Origin: Pseudomonas svalbardensis | GTDB taxonomy: Bacteria; Pseudomonadota; Gammaproteobacteria; Pseudomonadales; Pseudomonadaceae | Direction: 5' to 3' | DNA: 64,000 bases | Assembly (NCBI RefSeq): GCF_030053115.1 | Contig: NZ_CP125619.1 | Coordinates: forward strand, 2,553,501 to 2,617,500 | Part shown: positions 1-7,758 of the stretch, piece by piece | Layout of the letters: every line of letters starts with the position of its first letter | Position numbering within the stretch: position 1 is the first letter of the stretch | Translations under genes and position numbers: made by a program | Notes under the pieces: generated by a model | The model's database searches: none | The model's input: only the letters and a program-made list of their open reading frames with translations | What the model was told of the DNA's origin: nothing

Positions 1-663
1 CCCGGCGAGTTGCTGCTGATCAATCCCGATGATCCGGTGGACCTGACGTATTCCGACGATTGCGAAAAATTCATCCTCAAAGTACCCACCCCGTTATTGG
101 AGTCCGTGTGCGATCAGCAGCGCTGGCGGTATCCGGGGCAGGGCGTGCGGTTTCTGGAGAACCGTTATCAGCTCGATGAGCTGGAAGGCTTTGTCGGTCT
201 GCTGGCGATGATTTGCCAGGAAGCCGAGGCCATCGAGCAGATTCCCAAAGTGCAGGAGCACTACGCACAGATCATCGTCAGCAAGATGCTCAGCCTGATG
301 AAGACCAATGTCAGCCGGATCAGTCTCGGCTCACAGACGGCTACGTTCGAGGTGATTGCCGACTACATCGCGGGCCACCTCAAACAGGACATCGACAGCG
401 AAGAACTGGCGCGCCAGGCGCGGATGAGTCTGCGCTCGTTGTACGGATTGTTTGAACGCAACGCCGGCACCACGCCGAAAAACTACATCCGGCAAAAACG
501 CCTTGAGCGCATCTACGCCTGCCTGAGCGACCCGACCTGCAACGTGCGCAACGTCACGGAAGTGGCGATGGATTACGGCTTTCTGCACCTGGGACGGTTC
601 TCCGACAGTTATCGCAAACAGTTTGGCGAGTTGCCGTCCGACACCCTCAAACGCCGCCACTGA
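1..663 (+). CDS. benR: AraC/XylS-family regulator, C-terminal part (BenR-like)
   Basis: Open in frame from the first base, so the N-terminus lies outside the window; about 220 residues remain. The last 100 residues form the double helix-turn-helix of AraC proteins (first helix around SEELARQARMSLRSLYGLF, second ending in YGFLHLGRFSDSYRKQFGELPSDTL, the typical family end). The upstream part fits the cupin-like effector domain of the XylS/BenR branch. BenR activates benABCD when benzoate is bound. The benA gene follows on the same strand after 275 bases, and two XylS/BenR-type operator repeats lie directly in front of it, which supports the BenR assignment over another AraC regulator. Only partial sequence is seen, so the effector is inferred from context. 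Confidence 0.8.
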   Translation, partial: PGELLLINPDDPVDLTYSDDCEKFILKVPTPLLESVCDQQRWRYPGQGVRFLENRYQLDELEGFVGLLAMICQEAEAIEQIPKVQEHYAQIIVSKMLSLMKTNVSRISLGSQTATFEVIADYIAGHLKQDIDSEELARQARMSLRSLYGLFERNAGTTPKNYIRQKRLERIYACLSDPTCNVRNVTEVAMDYGFLHLGRFSDSYRKQFGELPSDTLKRRH

Positions 664-680
664 AACACCGCAAATCACCT

Positions 681-824
681 GTAGCAGCTGCCGAGCCTGC
701 GAGGCTGCGTTCGAGTGCGAAGCGCTCGCCAATCGGAACACTGTGGTCTGTCTGAAGCACGGGGTGAGTTAACTCGCGAGCGCTTCGCACTCGAACGCAG
801 CCTCGCAGGCTCGACAGCTGCTAC
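681..824. repeat. Large inverted repeat between benR and benA
   Basis: Two near-perfect complementary arms of about 49 bases (681-729 and 776-824) flank a 46-base spacer. The arms start GTAGCAGCTGCCGAGCC and end in its reverse complement. This resembles the intergenic palindromic repeats dispersed in Pseudomonas genomes. It could act as a bidirectional hairpin ending benR transcription, but it has no T tract. Confidence 0.75.
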
Positions 825-839
825 AGGAAGTGGGCCGTT

Positions 840-875
840 TGCAGTAAACGGATACAGGTCTGCACCCAGCGGATA
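840..875 (+). promoter_or_regulatory. BenR/XylS operator: two direct TGCA-N6-GGATA repeats
   Basis: TGCA-GTAAAC-GGATA occupies 840-854 and TGCA-CCCAGC-GGATA occupies 861-875. The repeats start 21 bases apart and have the same orientation. XylS and BenR are known to bind tandem TGCA-N6-GGNTA half-sites at the Pm and ben promoters, with the proximal site next to the -35 region. Here the proximal repeat is about 64 bases before the benA start, and TAGCAT at 897-902 could serve as -10. Confidence 0.85.
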
Positions 876-938
876 GTCCGCCACATCCCCCCGTCCTAGC
901 ATGGCCCTGCCTGAATAAAAACAATGGAGGCGGCGGCC

Positions 939-2303
939 ATGTCCCTGCGACCCGAATACCTTCACTCCCTGCTCGAAGATGACAAAGAACAGGGCATCTA
1001 TCGCTGTAAGCGCGAGATGTTCACCGACCCGCGGCTGTTCGATCTCGAGATGCAGCACATCTTCGAAGGCAACTGGCTGTACCTGGCCCATGAAAGCCAG
1101 ATCCCCAACAAAAACGATTTCTACACCGCCACCATGGGGCGCCAGTCGATCTTCATCGCGCGCAACAAGGACGGTGAGCTCAATGCGTTCCTCAACGCCT
1201 GCAGCCATCGTGGCGCGACGCTGTGCCGGCACAAGTCTGGCAACAAGAGTTCGTACACCTGCCCGTTCCACGGCTGGACCTTCAACAACTCCGGCAAACT
1301 GCTCAAGGTCAAGGATCCGACCGAGGCGGGCTACCCGGCCAGCTTCAACTGCGAAGGCTCCCACGACCTGACCAAAGTCGCGCGTTTCGAGTCTTATCGC
1401 GGCTTCCTGTTCGGCAGCCTCAAGGCTGATGTCGTGCCGTTGGTCGAACACCTGGGCGAGTCGGCGAAGATCATCGACATGATCGTCGACCAGTCCGCCG
1501 ATGGCCTGGAAGTGCTGCGTGGTTCCTCCAGCTACATCTACGAAGGCAACTGGAAGCTCACCGCCGAAAACGGTGCCGACGGCTATCACGTCAGCTCCGT
1601 GCATTGGAACTACGCCGCCACCCAGAACCAGCGCAAGCAGCGCGAGGCCGGCGATTGCAATCCGACCATGAGCGCCGGCAGCTGGGCCAAGCAGGGCGGT
1701 GGTTTCTATTCCTTCGACAAGGGCCACATGTTGCTTTGGACCCGTTGGGCCAACCCCGAGGACCGTCCGCTGTACGAGCGTCGCGATGAACTGGCCCAGG
1801 ACTTCGGCAAGGCCCGCGCCGACTGGATGATCGAGAACTCGCGCAACCTGTGCCTGTACCCGAACGTGTACCTGATGGACCAGTTCAGCTCGCAGATTCG
1901 TATCGCCCGACCGATCTCGGTCGACCGCACGGAAATCACCATTTACTGCATCGCCCCCAAAGGCGAAAGCGACCACGCCCGTTCGAGCCGGATTCGTCAG
2001 TACGAAGACTTCTTCAACGTCAGCGGCATGGCCACCCCGGACGATCTGGAAGAGTTTCGTTCCTGCCAGACCAGTTATCAGGGCAGCGTGACCGCCTGGA
2101 ACGACATGTCCCGTGGCGCCGAGCACTGGATCGAAGGCGCCGATGAGGCGGCCAAGGAAATCGACCTGCATCCGCTGCTCAGCGGCGTGCGCACCGAAGA
2201 CGAAGGCCTGTTCGTGCTGCAACACAAGTATTGGCAGCAGACCATGCTCAAGGCCTTGGCCGCCGAGCAGTCCGAACTGATTGCTGTGGAGGCCGTGCAA
2301 TGA
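939..2303 (+). CDS. benA: Benzoate 1,2-dioxygenase, large (alpha) subunit
   Basis: Terminal oxygenase subunit of benzoate dioxygenase, which adds O2 to benzoate to give the cis-1,2-dihydrodiol carboxylate. The protein is 454 aa from the ATG at 939. An in-frame ATG lies at 924, but GGAGG at 926-930 is correctly placed only for 939. The Rieske [2Fe-2S] motif is visible as [11 protein letters not shown] followed by CPFHGW (about residues 91-115). The mononuclear iron site is DGYHVSSVH (about residue 210), giving the D-x2-H-x4-H ligands and electron-bridging Asp. The stop overlaps the benB start (ATGA). It heads a benABCD operon behind the BenR operator. Confidence 0.96.
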   Translation: MSLRPEYLHSLLEDDKEQGIYRCKREMFTDPRLFDLEMQHIFEGNWLYLAHESQIPNKNDFYTATMGRQSIFIARNKDGELNAFLNACSHRGATLCRHKSGNKSSYTCPFHGWTFNNSGKLLKVKDPTEAGYPASFNCEGSHDLTKVARFESYRGFLFGSLKADVVPLVEHLGESAKIIDMIVDQSADGLEVLRGSSSYIYEGNWKLTAENGADGYHVSSVHWNYAATQNQRKQREAGDCNPTMSAGSWAKQGGGFYSFDKGHMLLWTRWANPEDRPLYERRDELAQDFGKARADWMIENSRNLCLYPNVYLMDQFSSQIRIARPISVDRTEITIYCIAPKGESDHARSSRIRQYEDFFNVSGMATPDDLEEFRSCQTSYQGSVTAWNDMSRGAEHWIEGADEAAKEIDLHPLLSGVRTEDEGLFVLQHKYWQQTMLKALAAEQSELIAVEAVQ

Positions 2304-2788
2304 CCATCACTTATGACAACCTGCGCGATTTTCTCTACCGCGAAGCGCGCTACCTCGATGACCGGCAATGGGACGAATGGCTGGAGCTGTACGCCCCGGA
2401 CGCGACGTTCTGGATGCCGTCCTGGGACGACAACGACGAGTTGACCGAAGACCCGCAGCGGGAAATCTCGCTGATCTGGTACGGCAACCGCACCGGTCTG
2501 GAAGACCGCGTCTTCCGCATCAAGACCGAACGCTCCAGTGCGAGCATTCCGGACACCCGCACCTCGCACAACATCAGCAACATCGAGCTGCTCGAGCAGG
2601 CCGACGGGCTCTGCAAGGTGCGCTTCAACTGGCACACCCTGAGCTTTCGCTACAAGACCGTCGACAGCTATTTCGGCAGCAGTTTCTACACCCTCGATGT
2701 GCGCGGTGAGAACCCGCTGATCAAGGCCAAGAAAGTGATCCTGAAGAACGATTACGTTCGTCAGGTCATCGATGTCTACCACCTCTGA
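2300..2788 (+). CDS. benB: Benzoate 1,2-dioxygenase, small (beta) subunit
   Basis: The 162-aa beta subunit is the usual size for ring-hydroxylating dioxygenase small subunits (SnoaL-like fold). It begins [20 protein letters not shown] and has the conserved segment [16 protein letters not shown]. It holds no metal and supports the alpha3beta3 oxygenase. Its ATG overlaps the benA stop by four bases, indicating translational coupling. An upstream in-frame start at 2231 would lie inside benA and is rejected. Confidence 0.95.
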   Translation: MTITYDNLRDFLYREARYLDDRQWDEWLELYAPDATFWMPSWDDNDELTEDPQREISLIWYGNRTGLEDRVFRIKTERSSASIPDTRTSHNISNIELLEQADGLCKVRFNWHTLSFRYKTVDSYFGSSFYTLDVRGENPLIKAKKVILKNDYVRQVIDVYHL

Positions 2789-2798
2789 GGCGGCCGTC

Positions 2799-3812
2799 AT
2801 GACTCATTCCATTGCATTCAATTTCGAAGACGGCGTCACCCGATTCATCGACGCCAACGCCGGCGAAACCGTGGCCGATGCCGCGTACCGCCAGGGCATC
2901 AATATTCCGCTGGACTGCCGCGATGGCGCTTGCGGTACCTGCAAATGCTTCGCCGAGGCCGGCCGTTATGATTTGGGCGACGAGTACATCGAAGACGCCC
3001 TCAGCGCGGAAGAAGCCGAGCAAGGTTTCGTCCTGACCTGCCAGATGCGCGCCCAGAGCGATTGCGTGATTCGCGTGCCGACCTCCTCTCAGGTTTGCCG
3101 CACCCGTCAGGCCAGCTATGACGCCACCATCAGCGCCGTGCGCCAGCTGTCCGACAGCACCATCGCGCTGTCAATCAAGGGCGAAGCCCTGAGCAAACTG
3201 GCGTTCCTGCCGGGGCAATACGTGAACCTCGCCATTGCCGGCAGCGAGCAGACCCGCGCTTATTCGTTCAGCTCGTTGCAGCGTGACGGCGAGGTCAGCT
3301 TCCTGATTCGCAACGTGCCCGGCGGCTTGATGAGCAGCTTCCTTACCGGCATGGCCAAGGCCGGCGACAGCATGAGCCTGGCCGGGCCGTTGGGCAGTTT
3401 CTATCTGCGCGACATTCGCCGTCCGTTGTTGCTGCTGGCCGGCGGTACGGGGCTGGCACCGTTCACGGCGATGCTGGAAAAAATCGTCGAACAGGGCAGT
3501 GAGCATCCGCTGCATTTGATCTACGGCGTGACCAACGATTTCGATCTGGTGGAACTTGATCGACTCGAAGCCTTCGCCGCGCGAATCCCGAACTTCAGCT
3601 TCAGTGCCTGCGTCGCCAACCCGGACAGTCAGCATCCGCTCAAGGGCTACGTGACCCAGCACATCGAGCCGCAGCATTTGAACGAAGGTGACGTCGATGT
3701 CTACCTGTGCGGCCCGCCGCCGATGGTCGAGGCCGTCAGCCAGTTCATCCGTGAGAAAGGCATCGCGCCGACAAACTTTTACTACGAGAAATTTGCCGCC
3801 AGCGCGGCCTGA
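2799..3812 (+). CDS. benC: Benzoate 1,2-dioxygenase reductase (ferredoxin:NADH reductase)
   Basis: Electron-transfer component that passes electrons from NADH through FAD and a plant-type [2Fe-2S] centre to BenAB. It has 337 aa from the ATG at 2799; an alternative ATG at 2772 would overlap benB by 17 bases and adds an atypical tail. The N-terminal ferredoxin domain shows CRDGACGTCKC (about residue 38) and the fourth cluster Cys in FVLTCQ. The FAD-binding RAYSFSS motif is near residue 155. The NAD domain has GGTGLAPF and the C-terminal LCGPPPMV. It lies 10 bases after benB. Confidence 0.95.
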   Translation: MTHSIAFNFEDGVTRFIDANAGETVADAAYRQGINIPLDCRDGACGTCKCFAEAGRYDLGDEYIEDALSAEEAEQGFVLTCQMRAQSDCVIRVPTSSQVCRTRQASYDATISAVRQLSDSTIALSIKGEALSKLAFLPGQYVNLAIAGSEQTRAYSFSSLQRDGEVSFLIRNVPGGLMSSFLTGMAKAGDSMSLAGPLGSFYLRDIRRPLLLLAGGTGLAPFTAMLEKIVEQGSEHPLHLIYGVTNDFDLVELDRLEAFAARIPNFSFSACVANPDSQHPLKGYVTQHIEPQHLNEGDVDVYLCGPPPMVEAVSQFIREKGIAPTNFYYEKFAASAA

Positions 3813-3846
3813 GCCCGCGCTGATACCGAGCCAGACATAAATCCAG

Positions 3847-3937
3847 TGTGGGAGCGAGCCTGCTCGCGAAGACGTCGGAACATTCAACACTGGATGTCGC
3901 CTGTGAAGTTGCTTTCGCGAGCAGGCTCGCTCCCACA
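3847..3937. repeat. REP-type palindromic pair between benC and benD
   Basis: TGTGGGAGCGAGCCTGCTCG starts at 3847 and its reverse complement ends at 3937, giving two 24-base inverted arms (3847-3870, 3914-3937) around a 43-base spacer. The unit is the common extragenic palindrome of P. fluorescens-group genomes. It occupies the benC-benD gap and could fold in the mRNA. Confidence 0.85.
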
Positions 3938-3995
3938 GGACAAAGTTTCGTCCGGTGGTTTTCATTGACCGGGCATCCGTCGTCACGAGGTACAC

Positions 3996-4769
3996 ATGAA
4001 CAGATTCAAAGAGAAAGTCGCGCTGATTACCGGCGCTGCCCAAGGCATCGGTCGGCGTGTTGCCGAGCGCATGGCGGCGGAAGGGGCGCGGTTGATTCTG
4101 GTCGATCGCTCCGAGCTGGTGTTCGAGGTTCAGCAGCAATTGGGGCAGGGCAGCCAGGTGCTCGCGCTGACCGCCGATCTTGAGCAATACAGCGAATGCA
4201 GCCGCGTGATGCAAACCGCCGTCGAACGTTTCGGGCGTCTGGATGTGCTGGTCAATAATGTGGGCGGGACGATCTGGACCAAGCCTTTTGAGCATTACGA
4301 AGCGTCGCAGATCGAGGCCGAAGTGCGCCGTTCGCTGTTCCCGACGCTGTGGTGCTGTCATGCCGCGCTGCCGTTCATGCTTGAGCAGGGGAGTGGCGCC
4401 ATCGTCAACGTTTCGTCCATCGCCACGCGCAGTGTCAATCGCGCGCCGTACGGTGCGGCGAAGGGTGGGGTCAACGCGCTGACCGCTTGCCTGGCCTTCG
4501 AAACCGCCGGTCGCGGGATTCGGGTCAATGCAACCGCGCCCGGTGGCACCGAAGCGCCGCCGCGGGTCATTCCGCGCAACAGCGCCGATCAGAGCGCGCA
4601 AGAGAAGGTCTGGTATCAGCAGATTGTCGACCAGACGCTCGACAGCAGTTTGATGAAGCGCTATGGCACGCTGGATGAGCAGGCAAGCGCTATTCTGTTT
4701 CTGGCCAGCGACGAAGCGTCCTATATCACCGGCATGATCATGCCGGTCGGTGGCGGCGACCAGGGCTGA
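3996..4769 (+). CDS. benD: 1,6-dihydroxycyclohexa-2,4-diene-1-carboxylate dehydrogenase
   Basis: Short-chain dehydrogenase of 257 aa that oxidises and decarboxylates the benzoate dihydrodiol to catechol with NAD+. The cofactor motif TGAAQGIG is at about residue 12, the NNVGG element near 87, the catalytic Ser in IVNVSS near 140 and YGAAKGG (Tyr-x3-Lys) near 151. It is the fourth ben gene, separated from benC by 183 bases with a REP pair. Catechol degradation (cat) and benzoate uptake genes are not seen next to it in this window. Confidence 0.93.
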   Translation: MNRFKEKVALITGAAQGIGRRVAERMAAEGARLILVDRSELVFEVQQQLGQGSQVLALTADLEQYSECSRVMQTAVERFGRLDVLVNNVGGTIWTKPFEHYEASQIEAEVRRSLFPTLWCCHAALPFMLEQGSGAIVNVSSIATRSVNRAPYGAAKGGVNALTACLAFETAGRGIRVNATAPGGTEAPPRVIPRNSADQSAQEKVWYQQIVDQTLDSSLMKRYGTLDEQASAILFLASDEASYITGMIMPVGGGDQG

Positions 4770-4774
4770 CGGAC

Positions 4775-5137
4775 TTACAGGCGACGCTGAAACGCTTTGA
4801 TGATTCTGAGCGTGGCGTCGCTGGTGTTCAGGTTCTGTACCGCGTCCAGCGGATACCAGATGCAATCGAAAATTTCGTTTTGCGGGCGGGCCTCACCCGG
4901 GCTCGTCACAAAAGCCTCGTACACATGGTGTCGGGTGCTGGCCGTTTGCAATTCCATCAGATACAGCAACCCGTCGACCCCAAGCCCTGTCTCTTCCTGA
5001 AGCTCTCGCGTGGCGGCGTCGGGAATGGCTTCACCACGCTCAACCTTTCCGCCGGGCAGCATCCAGCGACTCCTTGGCTTGCGCACCAGGAGAATATGCC
5101 GGTCCTGCTCGCAAATGACGGTCGCGCGTACTTTCAT
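4775..5137 (-). CDS. NUDIX hydrolase
   Basis: A 120-aa single-domain NUDIX protein. The box G-x5-E-x7-REL-x-EE-x-GL is complete (GGKVERGEAIPDAATRELQE onward, about residues 28-50) with all metal-binding glutamates. Family members hydrolyse nucleoside diphosphates linked to another group; substrate cannot be read from sequence. Its stop lies five bases from the benD stop, in convergent orientation, so it is not part of the ben operon. Confidence 0.9.
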   Translation of the reverse strand: MKVRATVICEQDRHILLVRKPRSRWMLPGGKVERGEAIPDAATRELQEETGLGVDGLLYLMELQTASTRHHVYEAFVTSPGEARPQNEIFDCIWYPLDAVQNLNTSDATLRIIKAFQRRL

Positions 5138-5227
5138 GTGTTACCTGATTGCCTTTTGTCATAAATCAGTCATAAAAATGCAATATTCGAGCCGGGGTGT
5201 CTGTCTCAATGCTTGGAGTGATGGACG

Positions 5228-5314
5228 ATGTTCAAAGTGCAACCGGATGTCGGAATCCTGGCGCGACGTCTGGTCGGCACTTCATGGAAGCTCGGGTGTA
5301 AGGTATTCAAGTGA
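5228..5314 (+). CDS. Possible 28-aa small protein
   Basis: ATG at 5228 is preceded by GGAG at 5215-5218 with nine bases of spacing. The ORF reads MFKVQPDVGILARR and ends KVFK before TGA. It is short, basic and resembles no family I know. The ribosome-binding site is the main support. It may be chance. Confidence 0.25.
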   Translation: MFKVQPDVGILARRLVGTSWKLGCKVFK

Positions 5315-5348
5315 ATCCAGGATCATCACTGCCGAAATGGAGGTGACT

Positions 5349-5552
5349 ATGAGCGTTCCGATGCTGACCAAAATGCACATGAACGGTTATGACGTACTCA
5401 GCGTGAACAACGGCCCATGGCGGGTGTGCACCAAAGGTGACCGGCTTGGAGCCTTTGGCAGTAGAGAGGAAGCATTGGCCTTTGCGGCCGCTCTTCCCGG
5501 CTACAAGGCCAGAGCAAGTCGGCCTGCGCGCAGCCAGAAATCAGATAAATAG
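5349..5552 (+). CDS. Small hypothetical protein (67 aa)
   Basis: The start at 5349 is chosen because GGAGG (5339-5343) stands five bases before it; upstream in-frame starts have no such site. The protein begins MSVPMLTKMHMNGYDVLSVN and has a core WRVCTKGDRLGAFGSREEALAFAAAL, a short beta-beta-alpha pattern resembling small DUF2188-like proteins (W.V...G, F.S.EEA..FA). The tail is basic. No function can be given. A hairpin follows 10 bases after the stop. Confidence 0.7.
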   Translation: MSVPMLTKMHMNGYDVLSVNNGPWRVCTKGDRLGAFGSREEALAFAAALPGYKARASRPARSQKSDK

Positions 5553-5561
5553 CGCACTTGC

Positions 5562-5588
5562 AGCCCCGGTTCGCCGGGGCTTGTCTTT
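5562..5588 (+). terminator. Probable Rho-independent terminator
   Basis: AGCCCCGG (5562-5569), a TTCG tetraloop and CCGGGGCT (5574-5581) form a perfect eight-pair hairpin, followed by the T-rich TGTCTTTG. The T tract is imperfect. It ends the 67-aa gene. Confidence 0.7.
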
Positions 5589-5609
5589 GCTGGGCGCGGA
5601 GGTCCTGGG

Positions 5610-5854
5610 CTAATAACCGCCACCGCCGGTGCTGCGGGAAGGGTCTCGGGCTTTTTGCTGCGCGTGACTCCATTCCGCGCAGGTCATGAAGCTTTTATGG
5701 ATAAAGGCTGGCCGCCAATCTGCTGGACTTGATCCTTGCTCATGCCGGTCTCGACCTTTGCGACCAACGGCTGATCCCGATAGACACGCGATTCGGTGCT
5801 GCAGCCACCCGACGCGGCCAGTACAACGACCAGCGCGCATAGAGGCTTGTGCAT
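5610..5854 (-). pseudogene. OsmE-like small lipoprotein, broken by internal deletion
   Basis: The ATG at 5854 has a strong AGGAG six bases before it. The frame reads a lipoprotein-like start (MHKPLCALVVVLAASGGCST) and then RVYRDQPLVAKVETGMSKDQ, the pattern of SmpA/OsmE lipoproteins, but stops after 56 aa at 5684. The expected end of such Pseudomonas proteins, KSFMTCAEWSHAQQKARDP with a Gly-rich tail, follows in another frame down to 5610. The middle part, normally holding a GTC-x-Y-type segment, is missing. The simplest reading is an out-of-frame deletion of roughly 30 codons. The family and the missing part are recalled, not searched. A shortened lipoprotein may still be made. Confidence 0.6.
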
Positions 5855-5867
5855 GGCCGTGCTCCTG

Positions 5868-6107
5868 CTATTGAGCTTTCGTTCGAGTGATAATCTTGGC
5901 TTTCACTTCCTCGGCATAACCCTTCAGTCGGTCTTCATCTCCCTGAAACAACTCGCACAGCTTTAGGGTTGCTTGCGCATCCACATCATTGCCGGCCAGG
6001 CGTAGCTGCTCTGCGATGCGCAAAAGCTCTACCGCTGACCATCTCAAATCCGACGCAACGCCTTGCAGGTCACGCCGAAGTTCGTTTTCAGATTCGTTAA
6101 GCCACAT
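5868..6107 (-). CDS. Small helical hypothetical protein (79 aa)
   Basis: The start at 6107 follows AGGAG with six bases of spacing; a longer in-frame start at 6149 lacks one. The sequence begins MWLNESENELRRDLQGVASD and is almost wholly predicted helix with alternating charges, suggesting a soluble helical bundle or coiled coil. It ends 13 bases before the broken lipoprotein, so both probably share a transcript. I recognise no family. Confidence 0.6.
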   Translation of the reverse strand: MWLNESENELRRDLQGVASDLRWSAVELLRIAEQLRLAGNDVDAQATLKLCELFQGDEDRLKGYAEEVKAKIITRTKAQ

Positions 6108-6277
6108 GATGATCTCCTGCCAATCTCTGCTACGAAATTTTAGTCCCATTTCCCGGGGCAGGGCGTTTTGTTCGTCTGAACCGTTGGTGCAGCCTTTTGT
6201 CGGGAAAATGAACGCGAACCCGCAGATCCGATGTCGTAGTGAGGTAGTGAACTTTTGCTAGGGCGAGGCAACTTCAA

Positions 6278-6496
6278 ATGACGGCTACCGATGACTTTAG
6301 ATTTCATGCCCATGAGCTGATGGTTGATCTGGACGCGGCCACCACGGAAATGATGAAACTGATTTCTGCACATCAGTTGAGCGGCCCGGAATGGGAGCGG
6401 GTCACTCAATGGCAGCATGAAGCGTATGAAAGATGGATGACTTATCTGAACGAGAGGTCGTATCCGGATCCCGGTGATCACAACGCCCCTTGCTGA
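6278..6496 (+). CDS. Small hypothetical protein (72 aa)
   Basis: Starts MTATDDFRFHAHELMVDLDA, acidic and helical, with W-rich segments EWERVTQWQHEAYERWMTYL. It resembles other small helical Pseudomonas proteins of unknown role. The start has only a weak ribosome site (AGGCAA region). It is divergent from the 79-aa gene. No function assigned. Confidence 0.5.
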   Translation: MTATDDFRFHAHELMVDLDAATTEMMKLISAHQLSGPEWERVTQWQHEAYERWMTYLNERSYPDPGDHNAPC

Positions 6497-6566
6497 GTTC
6501 AGTGCCACGGATGGATGTCTGGACAGCGACACGCTACATTCCCCTTTTTCGGGAAAAGGAAGCGTC

Positions 6567-6902
6567 ATGCGCAAATTGATTGGGGGAGTAGGGTTGGCGT
6601 TGCTGGCGGGCTGTTCGTTGCCTGCGTCCCTGGTGCCAGGTGAGCCCAATGTCAGCAAGTACAGCGACAAGGCGCCGAAAGAGTATGCCGCGTGCGTGCT
6701 GCCGGCGTGGCAGCGGGAGATACCCAACGCGACCCAATCGGCGATTTCCAATGGCTACAGGGTCACGGCACCGAGCATCATCACGGCCGACGAGATTGTG
6801 GATATCGTGAAATCGAAGGATGGCAGCCACGTATCGCTTTATCAGGGGCCGCCTTGGGCGAAATCCGGGGCGTTGCGGCAGGCAGTGCGTGATTGTCTGT
6901 AA
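6567..6902 (+). CDS. Putative lipoprotein (111 aa)
   Basis: The ATG at 6567 is preceded by AAAGGAAG. The N-terminus MRKLIGGVGLALLAGCSL has a positively charged start, hydrophobic stretch and LLAGC lipobox with the modified Cys at residue 16. The remaining 95 residues contain two further Cys (CVLPAWQ and the C-terminal RDCL), possibly a disulfide. It is a predicted membrane-anchored periplasmic lipoprotein of unknown role. Its stop is only a few bases from the end of the convergent rrf2-type gene. Confidence 0.75.
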   Translation: MRKLIGGVGLALLAGCSLPASLVPGEPNVSKYSDKAPKEYAACVLPAWQREIPNATQSAISNGYRVTAPSIITADEIVDIVKSKDGSHVSLYQGPPWAKSGALRQAVRDCL

Positions 6903-6905
6903 GGT

Positions 6906-7475
6906 TTAGTCGGTGATATCGGTTACCTGGATGATCGGGTCGTCGCTTGCCTGAGTGCTCGCACTGATTTTCTTTTCCCGACGATCGTTCATCCAGTTGT
7001 CCACCTGATCATTGAATTGCGCCGGCGCTTTTCGTCCGACCTTCCTGGCGAGATCAAGAATGGTCTGCTGGGCGAGGGCGTCTTCCATGCGTTTCTGCGC
7101 GACCATCATGGCGGCATGCACCGAGCACTGATCCGCCAGCGCCCACGCGGGCGCGGAACCTTCGAACAAGGCGCAACGTCCGCGAATCTCCCGGCAATCG
7201 AAGATGAGCTTCTGGCCGTCGATGGCATTGACGATATCCAGAATGCTGATTTCGTCAGAAGGCCGGGCCAGCTTAAACCCGCCGCGCACGCCTTCAGTGG
7301 CGACCACCAGTTTTGCCTTGGCCAGTTTGGTGAAAATTTTTGCCAGATAGTCCTGAGGTACGCCTTGCAGCTCGGCAAGGTCACGCACGCTCGCCTCACG
7401 GGTGTCGCCGCAATTGCCCACCAAAAAAATCAGGCAATGAATGCCGTACTCAACGCCTGCGCTGTAAAGAGACAT
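6906..7475 (-). CDS. Rrf2-family transcriptional regulator
   Basis: A 189-aa protein with the N-terminal Rrf2 winged helix: SVRDLAELQGVPQDYLAKIF recognition region and the wing EGVRGGFKLARP (about residues 28-72). Three Cys in the family positions, in FDCREIRGRC (about residues 93-101) and ADQC (about 117), are suited to hold an Fe-S cluster as in NsrR/IscR-type members. The C-terminal tail after residue 150 is longer than usual. It is divergent from the flavoprotein gene at 7759, which it probably controls in response to redox, NO or iron-sulfur state; that role is inferred from position. Confidence 0.85.
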   Translation of the reverse strand: MSLYSAGVEYGIHCLIFLVGNCGDTREASVRDLAELQGVPQDYLAKIFTKLAKAKLVVATEGVRGGFKLARPSDEISILDIVNAIDGQKLIFDCREIRGRCALFEGSAPAWALADQCSVHAAMMVAQKRMEDALAQQTILDLARKVGRKAPAQFNDQVDNWMNDRREKKISASTQASDDPIIQVTDITD

Positions 7476-7758
7476 GTCAATCTCCGACTAAAGTTGTCGT
7501 AAATGTTAACAGCGGAAAGCGAGCGTGGCAACGCATCCGATCGCGTATTCACTACTCGTTGTGCAGCGTGTTTGGCTGTTAATCAGCCTTTTTTTGGACA
7601 AGTCAGAACTTTCGATACTAACCATCAGTAATTTCGTTTGTGCCAAGTAACTAGGATCAATATAGTCGCCGTTGTCCGGTCAGCAGTGGTAAGCAGTCGC
7701 TACCGAAGAGCGTGACCTTTAACGAATTCATCACTTGGTCTTCTCCCCGGAGTTAAAA

